Below are positions 1 to 7,317 of a stretch of DNA of 64,000 nt, in pieces; position 1 is the stretch's first letter; the number at the start of each line of letters is the position of its first letter. The position numbers and the translations under genes are program-made. The notes under the pieces are model-generated. The model had not been told where the DNA came from, made no database searches, and saw nothing but the letters and a program-made list of their open reading frames with translations. Where the stretch lies: the NCBI GenBank assembly GCA_031550605.1, contig JAVBOK010000037.1, positions 1-64,000 on the forward strand, read 5' to 3'. This DNA is from FLUQ01 sp031550605 (GTDB lineage Bacteria; Desulfobacterota; Desulfovibrionia; Desulfovibrionales; Desulfovibrionaceae).

Positions 1-263
1 TCTTCACCGTATGGTCTATTGCCGTTCAACCGGCGCTTTTCCCATCCACAAAAAATAGGGGTTTCTTTTGGGGGTTGCTCAAAAGAAACTTTTTTGTATT
101 GTGTGTTCTGTCAGTGTGTTATGGTGCTGATGAGCAGACTACTTGGGTTACACTGTGAACGCCGTCCGGGTGCGGGCGGAACGGTTGCGCCGCCCCGGTT
201 GCCCGGTTTCATGGAAACTGTTTTTCCGCGGACCGGCCTGCCACGCGGGAACGCATGCGCGGG
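1..263. other. Intergenic region, AT-rich left edge
   Basis: No convincing gene is visible here. The first ~150 bases are clearly more AT-rich than the rest of the window and hold the terminator-like stem-loop at 61-95. The remainder is the 3' flank of the minus-strand SDR gene that ends at 264. Short open frames in both directions look like chance reading of GC-rich sequence. Confidence 0.5.
61..95 (+). terminator. Probable rho-independent terminator
   Basis: A perfect 10-bp inverted repeat (GTTTCTTTTG at 61-70, CAAAAGAAAC at 80-89) encloses a 9-base loop and is followed at once by six T residues (90-95). It would end transcription of a plus-strand gene lying left of the window. Another T-rich run on the opposite strand follows the same stem after a few bases, so it could also stop the minus-strand SDR operon. 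The stem is AT-rich and therefore not very strong. Confidence 0.55.
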
Positions 264-1022
264 TCAGGCCGGCATGAACGATCCTCCGTTGACGTCGATG
301 ACGCTGCCGTTGATGTAGGCCGCGTCTTCCGAGGCCAGAAAGGCCACGGCCGCCGCCACTTCCTCCGGGGTGCCCAGGCGTTTGAGCGGAATGACCTCGC
401 TGTAGGCGCGGTTCACTTCTTCCCCGGCGGCCAGGGCCATTTCCGTGAGGATGCGGCCGGGGGCCACGCAGTTGCAGGTGATGGCCCAGGGCCCCAGGTG
501 CTCGGCCAGCGAACGGGTAAGGCCGATCAGGGCCGACTTGCTGGCGATGTAGCTTGGCCCGGCCACCCGGCTGCGGGCGCGCCCGGCCAGGGAGGTCATG
601 TTGATGATCCGCCCCCACTTCTGTTCCTGCATCCGGGGGGCCGCAAGGCGGCACAGGCGCATGACGGCGGAAAGGTTGACTTCCAGCACGCTGGCCCATT
701 CTTCGTCCGTTATTTCCAGCACGTTGGCGGCCTTGCCGTTGGGAAGCTTGGGAGAGATGCCCGCGTTGTTGACCAGGATGCCCAGGGAACCCCATGCCGC
801 CTGCATCGAATCCAGAAGCGCGGCGGCGGCCCTTGTGTCCGTCACGTCAAGGGCGGCGCACAGCAGGCTGTCGCGCCGATCTTCCGGAAACAGCGCCGCG
901 TCCGGGGCCGCGATGTCCGTGGCCGCAACGCGGTGTCCCTCGGCCAGCAGCCTGCGGGCGCAGGCGAGCCCGATCCCCCTGTTCGCTCCCGTGACGAGGG
1001 CGATGCGGCTTTGCCGGATCAC
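264..1022 (-). CDS. Short-chain dehydrogenase/reductase (SDR), FabG-like
   Basis: A 252-residue classical SDR, the normal length for the family. The N-terminal NAD(P)-binding glycine motif TGANRGIG is at residues ~9-16, NNAG follows the fourth strand, and the catalytic set is Ser in NMTS and Tyr/Lys in YIASK. The C-terminal DVNGG segment is typical. Reduction or oxidation of a hydroxy/keto group is expected; the substrate cannot be read from sequence. The start is a GTG at 1022 that overlaps the stop of the upstream ThDP-enzyme gene (GTGA), so the two are translationally coupled and probably act in one pathway. A close paralogue sits at 5317-6069 beyond the sigma-54 activator. An in-frame upstream extension exists but reads through the neighbouring gene in another frame and is not credible. 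Confidence 0.88.
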   Translation of the reverse strand: MIRQSRIALVTGANRGIGLACARRLLAEGHRVAATDIAAPDAALFPEDRRDSLLCAALDVTDTRAAAALLDSMQAAWGSLGILVNNAGISPKLPNGKAANVLEITDEEWASVLEVNLSAVMRLCRLAAPRMQEQKWGRIINMTSLAGRARSRVAGPSYIASKSALIGLTRSLAEHLGPWAITCNCVAPGRILTEMALAAGEEVNRAYSEVIPLKRLGTPEEVAAAVAFLASEDAAYINGSVIDVNGGSFMPA

Positions 1023-2749
1023 TTTTCCTCCGGGGTGAATGCGGAAACCGGCGGATAGGCGTTTTCCGTGCACATCACTTCGATCAGCGTCGCGGTTTCG
1101 GCCTTTTCCGCCCGGGCAAAGGCCTCGCCGAGCTTTTCGGGGTCGGTGACCCGGATGCCCCGGATGCCGCAGGCTTCGGCAATGGCCGCATGGTCCACCG
1201 GCGAGAAGGTCACGGCGCTGGTATGCTGGCCGAATTTCACCTGCTCGCCGTGCTTCTGGTAGCCGAGAATGCCGTTGTTGATCAGAATGCAGGTAACCTT
1301 GATGCCCATGCGCGCGCAGGTTTCCATCTCCGACCACACGTGGCCGAATCCGCCGTCGCCGACCAGCGCGTAAACCTGGGCTTCGGGCCGGGCCACCTTG
1401 GCGCCCATGGCAAAGGGCAGGCCCCAGCCCAGCCCGGCCAGGCCGCGCGGAGTGACGAAGCGCATGCCGGGCTTCCGCGCGGTCAGATAGTTGGCTGTCC
1501 AGATCGAAGAATAGCTGGCGTCGCTCAAAACCAGGCTGTCCGGGGTCAGGCGCCTGTCCAGTTCCTCCATGATCCGCTCGGGCCGGATAGGCGTTTCTCC
1601 GGCGGTGCGCAGCGGCTCGTTTTCCCTGCGGCCCTTCTCTTTGCCGGAGGCGATGGTTTCTTCCAGCGCGGCCCGGGTTTTTTTGCGGGCCGAAACATCC
1701 TGTTTCCCCAGGGCCGCGTGCAGCGCCTCCAGGGTCAGTCTGGCGTCGCCCGTCAAACGCACGTCGGCTTCGTAGTTGCGGCCGATTTCCATGCTGTCGG
1801 CATCAAGATGAATGTACGCCGCCCTTTCCGGGTACAGGCTCCACGAGTCCGTGCCGTTCTGGTTGGTGCGCGAGCCGATCAGCATGATCACGTCGGCCTC
1901 GGCGACCAGGGGGCGCAGATGCCGCGTGGCGCTGTAGGGGCCCATGAAATATCCGACCACGCCGAGGGAGAGAGGGTGCAGCTCGCTTACCGCGCCTTTG
2001 CCCATGACCGTGGTGGCGACGGGCAGGCTGAAATCTTCCTGAATGCGGGCCAGAATGTCGCAGCCGCCGGAAAGATGAATGCCGCCGCCGGCGATAATCA
2101 GCGGTTTTTCGGCCCCGGCCAGAATCCTGGCCGCCTCTTCCACCCGGACGGGATCGGCCACCACGCGGTCCAGCGGAAACCGGCCCAGGTTTGAGCGGCG
2201 TCTTGCCGGCACGGCCTTTTCCAGCAGCAGATCGGCGGGCAGCAGCAGCACGGCCGGGCCGGGCCGGCCGGAGCAGGCGGCGGCAAAGGCCATGTCCAGA
2301 TAATCTTCCGCGCGCGAGGCTTCCGTAACCCGGCGTACCCACTTGGCGCAGGAACCGAACAGCCCGAAGTGGTCGAATTCCTGAAAGGCGTTGCGGTCGG
2401 TCTGGTTGCGGTTGACTTCCTGCACCAGGGCGATGACCGGCACCGAAGCTTTCATGCACTCGGCCAGCGGCGGCACGAGAAGCGTGGCGGCCGGACCGTT
2501 CTGGGCGGTGACTATGCCGGGCCTGCCGGTCAGGCGGGCGAAGGCGTCGGCCATATAGCCGCCGGCATTTTCCTGGCGGTAGGCCACCTGTCTGATCCCC
2601 GCCTCCTCGGCGCACAGGATCAGCAGGCTGGGCAGGCTCTGCCCGAAAATATGGGTGACCCCGTGGCGCTTGAGGCCCCCCGCCAAAGCGTGGGCCACGG
2701 TTCCTTTATGGAAAAGTCCGGGACACTCCAGAGCTGGTTGGCGACGCAT
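1019..2749 (-). CDS. Thiamine-diphosphate-dependent enzyme, acetolactate-synthase-like
   Basis: A 576-residue protein of the ThDP decarboxylase/acetolactate synthase superfamily, normal full length. The N-terminal Pyr domain has the conserved cofactor-activating Glu in YRQENAGGYMADAFAR (residue ~60). The central domain (roughly 200-340) has the usual TPP_enzyme_M appearance. The C-terminal PP domain carries the GDG...NN metal/ThDP motif (GDGGFGHVWSEME to LINNG, residues ~462-490). It should cleave or ligate a 2-oxo acid, but which one is not evident; no small regulatory subunit is adjacent, which argues against plain branched-chain amino acid synthesis. The ATG at 2749 follows a perfect AAGGAGG. 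It is first in an operon with the SDR (4-base overlap), preceded by a sigma-54-type promoter and divergent from a sigma-54 activator. Confidence 0.87.
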   Translation of the reverse strand: MRRQPALECPGLFHKGTVAHALAGGLKRHGVTHIFGQSLPSLLILCAEEAGIRQVAYRQENAGGYMADAFARLTGRPGIVTAQNGPAATLLVPPLAECMKASVPVIALVQEVNRNQTDRNAFQEFDHFGLFGSCAKWVRRVTEASRAEDYLDMAFAAACSGRPGPAVLLLPADLLLEKAVPARRRSNLGRFPLDRVVADPVRVEEAARILAGAEKPLIIAGGGIHLSGGCDILARIQEDFSLPVATTVMGKGAVSELHPLSLGVVGYFMGPYSATRHLRPLVAEADVIMLIGSRTNQNGTDSWSLYPERAAYIHLDADSMEIGRNYEADVRLTGDARLTLEALHAALGKQDVSARKKTRAALEETIASGKEKGRRENEPLRTAGETPIRPERIMEELDRRLTPDSLVLSDASYSSIWTANYLTARKPGMRFVTPRGLAGLGWGLPFAMGAKVARPEAQVYALVGDGGFGHVWSEMETCARMGIKVTCILINNGILGYQKHGEQVKFGQHTSAVTFSPVDHAAIAEACGIRGIRVTDPEKLGEAFARAEKAETATLIEVMCTENAYPPVSAFTPEEK

Positions 2750-2869
2750 GAACTCCTCCTTAGATCTGGTTGTGGTGGTTCAGGCGCGGACCGCCGTGCC
2801 GGACGCGAACCTTTCGCGCGGAACCGGGGCCGCTCGCCGGGACGCCAAAAAATCTTCCATGCGGGTGGA

Positions 2870-2885
2870 GGCAAGAACCATGCCT
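2870..2885 (-). promoter_or_regulatory. Candidate sigma-54 (-24/-12) promoter for the ThDP enzyme/SDR operon
   Basis: The minus strand reads AGGCATG-N4-TTGCC, close to the consensus TGGCACG-N4-TTGCW, with the invariant GG and GC separated by exactly ten bases. It lies about 120 bases upstream of the ThDP-enzyme start. The divergent neighbour encodes a sigma-54-dependent activator, which makes the assignment more likely than the motif alone would. Confidence 0.6.
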
Positions 2886-3006
2886 GGAACCCGGAAAGGC
2901 GGACATTGCGGGCACGCCCCGAAGGGATCCCGGATCGGCGGCGGCCGGCGCGGACCCTTTCGCCGCCCCGGCGGGGCGCGTCCGGCGGTTTTTGGTCCGT
3001 TTATTT

Positions 3007-3036
3007 TTGGAATTGCGCAATGTCAATGCGTATATT
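3007..3036 (+). promoter_or_regulatory. Candidate promoter and palindromic site in the divergent control region
   Basis: The region 2750-3075 lies between the divergent ThDP-enzyme operon and the activator gene. A possible sigma-70 promoter for the activator is TTGGAA (3007-3012), an 18-base spacer and TATATT (3031-3036). A perfect palindrome ATTGCGCAAT (3012-3021) overlaps it. That palindrome is ~130 bases upstream of the candidate sigma-54 promoter on the other strand, a usual distance for an activator binding site. Autoregulation by the same protein is inferred, not shown. Confidence 0.35.
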
Positions 3037-3075
3037 AGTTTGATTGTATCATGATTGGTCTTGCCGGGGGGTGAT

Positions 3076-5175
3076 ATGGAGCGGAAAAGCATCCTGTACG
3101 TTTCGCTGAGCATGGAAACGGCTCAAAGCCACCGTCCGATCCTGCGCGAGATTTTTTCCAATGATGTGGACGTGTACCTTTACGCGTTGCAGGACCGCAA
3201 TTCCGTGCTGGCCAACGTCAGGTTCGACGTGGTTCTGGCGGCCGGGGTCAACAGCTACGCGAAGTGCCTCGAGATGTTTCCCCGGGAAACGGTGCTGTGC
3301 TGCGCGCGCGAGCTGGCCTTTCCCACCTTTCTCGACCCGGTGTTGCGCCTGCCGCAGGGCAAAAAGGTGCTGGTGGTCTGCGAGACCATGGAAGTGGCCC
3401 GCGAGGTGACCCTGCAGCTTTTGCATTGCGGCATCAACCATCTGGACTATGTGCCGTACTGGCCGGGCAGCGACCAGGATGTGGGCGCCGTCGACACCGC
3501 CATGTCGCCGGGCATGACGCAGCACGTGCCCGCGCATATCAAAACCATAATCGACATGCAGCGGCGGCCTATCGCGATGAAGACCATTCTGGACATCATC
3601 AAGATTCTCGGCGTGGACAACTCCTACATTGACCGCTACACGGCCATGAACCGGCGTTTCGTGTTCGAAACCTACCGCATGCTTTCGGAAAAGGAGGACC
3701 AGAACATCGTGCTCGCGCGCTGCATCGAAGCTCTGGTGCAGGCGGCGGGCGAAGCGGTCATCGTCACCGAGGACGAAACCGTGCTGCACTGCAGCCCGGC
3801 CGCGGCCGGGCTGCTGGGAGAATCCCGCAACAGGCTTCTGCGCCGGCGACTGCCCGCTGTGGTCAGCACCGCGCCGGGCGCGCGAAGGGACGGGGAACCG
3901 ACGCGGGGCGTGCTGCGGCGCGGTTCCGCGCAGATGCCTTTTTCCCGCCTGGACCTGCCGCGCCGCCACGGCGAAAAGGGGTGCCTGCGCGTCTATTTCC
4001 TGAACCCCGGGGACGCGCGGCAGCCCGCGCGGGAAAGCGCGCCCGGCAGGGATGAAGGCCACGCGGCCGGCTTCACCTTCTCCGAGATCATCGCCGAAAG
4101 CCCGACGGCCAGAGAGGCCAAAGCCCGGGCCGTCGCCATGGCCGCGTCCCCCATTGACGCCACGGTCCTGATCCTTGGCGAGTCCGGTTCGGGCAAGGAG
4201 ATGTTCGCCCAGTCCATTCACAATGCCTCGTCCCGCGCGGCCGGGCCCTTTGTGGCGGTAAATTTCGGGGCCATACCCGAAAGCCTGGTCGAGAGCGAGC
4301 TGTTCGGCTACGAGCAGGGCGCATTCACCGGCGCGAGCCGCAGCGGGAAAAAAGGCCTGTTCGAACTGGCCGCCGGGGGCACCCTGTTCCTGGACGAGAT
4401 CACCAACGCGTCCACCCTGATCCAGGTCAAGCTTTTGCGGGTGCTGGAAGCCAGACGCCTGATGCGCGTGGGCGGCATAAAAATGATCGACGTCAACGCG
4501 CGGGTCATCACCGCCACCAACGCCGACATCAGGGACCTGGCCGCGCGCGGCCTTTTCCGCGAGGACCTCTATCACCGCCTGAACGCCTTCACCCTGTACC
4601 TGCCGCCCCTGCGCGAACGGCCGGAATGCCTTGGCGCGCTGCTCGCCGCCTTCATGCGCAAGCGGGGCCTGGCCAACCCTCTGAGCCCCGCCGTGCGCGA
4701 GGCGTTGCACGCCTATCCCTGGCCCGGCAACATCCGCGAGCTGAAAAACGCGGTGGATTACCTGACGCTGAAAAAAGACAAGGGAGCTGTCACCCTGTCC
4801 GACCTGCCGCACTTTCTCCGCGCCGCGTCCGGGGCGCCGCTTCCCGGTCCGTCCGATGCCGCCGCGGCTGCGGCTTCCGCCCCGGCGGCGCGCGCGCCGG
4901 ACGGCCGTGCGCACGCCGAAGGGGGGGGAACGCTTCCCGCCCCCTGCGTCGTGGGCGCGGCCATACTGCGCCTGTTCCGCGAGCATGCCGCGCGCGGCGA
5001 AACGCCCGGCAGAAAAAAAATGCTCGCGGCGCTGGCCGCAAGGGGCATCCGCATTTCCGCCGGGCGGTACCTCGCGTTCACCGCCCGCCTGGCGGAGCAG
5101 GGCCTGCTCAGCATCGGCAGGACAAAACAGGGCTGTTCCCTCACCGAAGCCGGGCTGCGGGTTTTGGACCGGTAG
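3076..5175 (+). CDS. Sigma-54-dependent transcriptional activator with an atypical C-terminal domain
   Basis: A 699-residue enhancer-binding protein. Residues ~1-150 form an N-terminal sensory region that loosely resembles PrpR-type effector domains; residues ~190-320 may hold a degenerate PAS-like domain. The AAA+ domain (~335-570) has Walker A GESGSGKE (~369-376), the sigma-54-contacting loop GAFTGA (~415), Walker B GTLFLDEI and the R-finger region. After a low-complexity Ala/Pro linker the last ~75 residues do not look like the usual Fis helix-turn-helix. They read as a winged-helix-like unit (GRKKMLAALAARGIRIS ... LLSIGRTKQGCSLTEAG). The ATG at 3076 follows a G-rich Shine-Dalgarno; an in-frame TTG seven codons earlier is less likely. 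It is flanked on both sides by -24/-12 promoters reading into the ThDP/SDR operon and into SDR2, its probable targets. Confidence 0.9.
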   Translation: MERKSILYVSLSMETAQSHRPILREIFSNDVDVYLYALQDRNSVLANVRFDVVLAAGVNSYAKCLEMFPRETVLCCARELAFPTFLDPVLRLPQGKKVLVVCETMEVAREVTLQLLHCGINHLDYVPYWPGSDQDVGAVDTAMSPGMTQHVPAHIKTIIDMQRRPIAMKTILDIIKILGVDNSYIDRYTAMNRRFVFETYRMLSEKEDQNIVLARCIEALVQAAGEAVIVTEDETVLHCSPAAAGLLGESRNRLLRRRLPAVVSTAPGARRDGEPTRGVLRRGSAQMPFSRLDLPRRHGEKGCLRVYFLNPGDARQPARESAPGRDEGHAAGFTFSEIIAESPTAREAKARAVAMAASPIDATVLILGESGSGKEMFAQSIHNASSRAAGPFVAVNFGAIPESLVESELFGYEQGAFTGASRSGKKGLFELAAGGTLFLDEITNASTLIQVKLLRVLEARRLMRVGGIKMIDVNARVITATNADIRDLAARGLFREDLYHRLNAFTLYLPPLRERPECLGALLAAFMRKRGLANPLSPAVREALHAYPWPGNIRELKNAVDYLTLKKDKGAVTLSDLPHFLRAASGAPLPGPSDAAAAAASAPAARAPDGRAHAEGGGTLPAPCVVGAAILRLFREHAARGETPGRKKMLAALAARGIRISAGRYLAFTARLAEQGLLSIGRTKQGCSLTEAGLRVLDR

Positions 5176-5257
5176 CGAACCAAAAAGAAAGCCCGGCCAC
5201 GGCGGCATGCCGCGCGACCCTTTTCCATTCCTACCGGTTTCCGGGCGCGGGCGCTGT

Positions 5258-5273
5258 TGGCATGGGCTGTGCT
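5258..5273 (+). promoter_or_regulatory. Candidate sigma-54 (-24/-12) promoter for the second SDR
   Basis: The sequence TGGCATG-N4-GTGCT matches the sigma-54 consensus well in the -24 box and acceptably in the -12 box, with GG-N10-GC spacing exact. It sits 44 bases upstream of the SDR start, leaving room for the Shine-Dalgarno AAGGAGG at 5304-5310. It shares the GGCATG core with the promoter found on the other side of the activator gene. Confidence 0.6.
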
Positions 5274-5316
5274 ATTCCGCCTCCATCCGATCATCCGTAT
5301 TCCAAGGAGGCAGACC

Positions 5317-6069
5317 ATGGCAACGCAAAACAGGGTGGCTCTCGTGACCGGGGCCGCGAGAGGGCTGGGCCTGGCCTGCGCCAGAGCCTTGCTGGACGCG
5401 GGAAACAGGGTGGCGGCGGCCGATCTCGCCGCGCCGTCCCCCGATCTGTTCCCGCCGGAACAGCACTCCCGCCTGATGCCCGCCGTGCTGGACGTGGCGG
5501 ACGACGCGGGCGCGGCGGCGCTTCTGGACAAAATCAGGGAAGCCTGGGGGCCGGTGGGCATTCTGGTCAACAATGCGGGCATTTCGCCCAAGAAATCCGA
5601 CGGGCTTTCGCGCGGGCTGATGGAGACCGATCTCGCCGAAATGGACCGGGTCATGCGCGTCAATCTGTACGCCGTCCTCCGCCTTTGCCAGCTTGCGGCC
5701 CCCCATATGCGAAGCCTCGCCTGGGGACGCATCGTCAACATGGCCTCCATGGGCGCGCGCCGGCGCGGCATCACCGGGCCGAGCTACACATGCAGCAAGT
5801 CCGCCCTGATCGGGCTCAACCGCATTCTGGCCGGAGAGCTCGGGCCCTGGGGCATCACCAGCAACTGCGTGGCCCCCGGCCGTATCCTCACCGATATGGT
5901 GATCCAGGCGGGCGAAGCGGTCAACAGATCCTTCGCCGACCAGACCCCCCTGCGCCGCCTCGGCCAGCCCGAAGAAGTGGCCTCCGTTGTCGCCTACCTC
6001 TGTTCCGAAGGCGCCAGCTTTGTTTCCGGGGCCATTGTCGACGTCAACGGCGGGTTTTTCATGCCGTAG
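5317..6069 (+). CDS. Short-chain dehydrogenase/reductase, paralogue of the 264-1022 SDR
   Basis: A 250-residue classical SDR. The motifs are TGAARGLG (cofactor), NNAG, Ser in NMAS and YTCSK (catalytic Tyr/Lys), ending in DVNGG. It is visibly the closest relative of the SDR at 264-1022: the same ACARxLL segment after the glycine motif, a shared VAPGRILT segment and the same RLGxPEEVA segment. Two SDRs of this pairing could act on successive or stereoisomeric hydroxy intermediates, or catalyse opposite directions. The ATG at 5317 has a perfect AAGGAGG seven bases upstream; earlier in-frame ATG codons have none. It is monocistronic as far as can be seen and is preceded by a sigma-54-type promoter, so it is probably under the upstream activator. 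Confidence 0.88.
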   Translation: MATQNRVALVTGAARGLGLACARALLDAGNRVAAADLAAPSPDLFPPEQHSRLMPAVLDVADDAGAAALLDKIREAWGPVGILVNNAGISPKKSDGLSRGLMETDLAEMDRVMRVNLYAVLRLCQLAAPHMRSLAWGRIVNMASMGARRRGITGPSYTCSKSALIGLNRILAGELGPWGITSNCVAPGRILTDMVIQAGEAVNRSFADQTPLRRLGQPEEVASVVAYLCSEGASFVSGAIVDVNGGFFMP

Positions 6070-6170
6070 GGCCGCGCCGCGCGCGGGAAACAGAGGGAGT
6101 CCGGGGGGGATCATCCCCCCCGGACGGGGTTTGGGGCGACGGCCCCGCGAAAGTGCCGGGGACCCGATCC

Positions 6171-6199
6171 CGGGGCGTTTTCACTTTGAAAACGCCCCG
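6171..6199. repeat. 13-bp stem-loop, GGGGCGTTTTC family, copy 1
   Basis: A perfect 13-bp inverted repeat (6171-6183 and 6187-6199) with a 3-base loop. It lies in the 278-base intergenic region after SDR2 together with a second G/C hairpin near 6105-6120 (GGGGGG, ATCA, CCCCCC). A sequence with the same GGGCGTTTTC...GAAAACGCCC arms follows the first lactate-dehydrogenase-like gene at 23344. It has no T-tract, so it is more likely a dispersed repeat or RNA-stabilising hairpin than a classical terminator. Confidence 0.6.
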
Positions 6200-6347
6200 G
6201 CGGATACGTGGCGCAGCGAAGTAGCGCCCGCAAGCGACAGCGCGGCGTGCCGTTGGGACAAGCCGCTTGGTCTTGTCCGTATCCGGGAAGGGAATGTTCC
6301 GTGCTTTTAAAAAATGGGCGAATGGGAAAACTCAGAGGCACCTTGCG

Positions 6348-7310
6348 TTAGATGAACAGCCCGTTCCCGCGCTCTTTGCACCAGTCCGCGAACGGCCGGA
6401 AGGATTTTTCCAGAATGGCGCGGGCGTTGGCTTCCGCTTTCAGGTATTTGGCGCGGGTCATTTTGCCGTTGCCCACCCAGTGCCGCAGATACGGCCCCGT
6501 GTCCAGGTGCCGGGCGTGCAGGCCCCTGCGGTGCAGATCCCGGAACCAGGCCACCGCCGTATCCAGGCAGATGGTCCCGCAGGCCTCGAAAGATCCGAAG
6601 GGCAGGATATCGCCCGCGGGCGCGACCAGGGGGCGGGTTTGTTCCAGGTCGACCAGGCAGGCCCATTCGTTGATCCGGCATTCGGGCAGGGGCCAGGCCT
6701 CGCCGGCGTAGCGGACCTGCCAGCCTTCCCAGTAGGGCCGGACAAAGACGCCCCGTTCGACGGCCGTTTGATACAGCCGCTGCAATCCGGCGTAGTCAGG
6801 GCGAAAATCCCGGTAGCGGTCCGGCGAGCAGGGCGCGTCGCCGAGCCCGGCCGCGCGCACGGTCCCGGCGTCGGCCGCCGGGCAGTTCCAGCACTGGCCC
6901 AGCCCCCCCACGGCAAAGGCGCCGTCGGCGGCATCAAGCATGGCCCCCGCGATATCCCGCATGACCAGCACGTCGTTGTGCAGGGTAAGCAGGTACCGGG
7001 CGCTGCTGTGCTCGAACGCGTGCTGGTAGCGGATGGACAGGCGGTATTCGGGATCGGCCAGGCGCGAGACGTCCGTGGGGTCAAGTTTCAGCCAGTGCCG
7101 GGGCTGCGAGACGACGGCCCTGTCCCCGAGGTATTCGGCGACGGCGTAAGGCGGCGCGGAATCGAAAGCCGAGCCGTACGGTTCGAACTGCAGGTATACA
7201 CGCCCGATGCGCCCGCCGGAAAAACGCAGCAGCGACAGGACGGAAAGCGCCGTCTGGTAGGGCTTCGCGAAAACGTTCAGGCACAGGTCGATCGTCGGCC
7301 GGTCGGGCAT
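6348..7310 (-). CDS. Putative GT-A-type glycosyltransferase, function unassigned
   Basis: A 320-residue soluble protein with no signal peptide or membrane segment. The N-terminal half has features reminiscent of nucleotide-sugar transferases: an opening IDLCLNVFAKP strand, followed near residue 110-120 by LTLHNDVLVMRD, which could serve as the metal-binding acidic motif. The rest is unlike any family I can name with confidence. Several Trp/Tyr-rich segments and clustered cysteines (GQCWNCPAAD) may bind carbohydrate or metal. It starts 7 bases after the stop of the lipoprotein gene, so the two are probably co-translated and may work on an envelope polysaccharide. It could equally be an uncharacterised conserved protein. 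Confidence 0.5.
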   Translation of the reverse strand: MPDRPTIDLCLNVFAKPYQTALSVLSLLRFSGGRIGRVYLQFEPYGSAFDSAPPYAVAEYLGDRAVVSQPRHWLKLDPTDVSRLADPEYRLSIRYQHAFEHSSARYLLTLHNDVLVMRDIAGAMLDAADGAFAVGGLGQCWNCPAADAGTVRAAGLGDAPCSPDRYRDFRPDYAGLQRLYQTAVERGVFVRPYWEGWQVRYAGEAWPLPECRINEWACLVDLEQTRPLVAPAGDILPFGSFEACGTICLDTAVAWFRDLHRRGLHARHLDTGPYLRHWVGNGKMTRAKYLKAEANARAILEKSFRPFADWCKERGNGLFI

Positions 7311-7317
7311 GGCGCGC

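Noticed and set aside
1019..2749. ThDP enzyme considered as acetolactate synthase IlvB
   Set aside because: No IlvN regulatory subunit or other branched-chain synthesis gene is adjacent, and the gene is in a sigma-54-controlled operon with an SDR. The specific name is not supported.
3049..5208. A 719-codon open frame on the minus strand opposite the sigma-54 activator
   Set aside because: It is the mirror of a well-supported gene in GC-rich DNA. Its translation is low-complexity Gly/Arg/Ala sequence with no domain, and it lacks a ribosome site.
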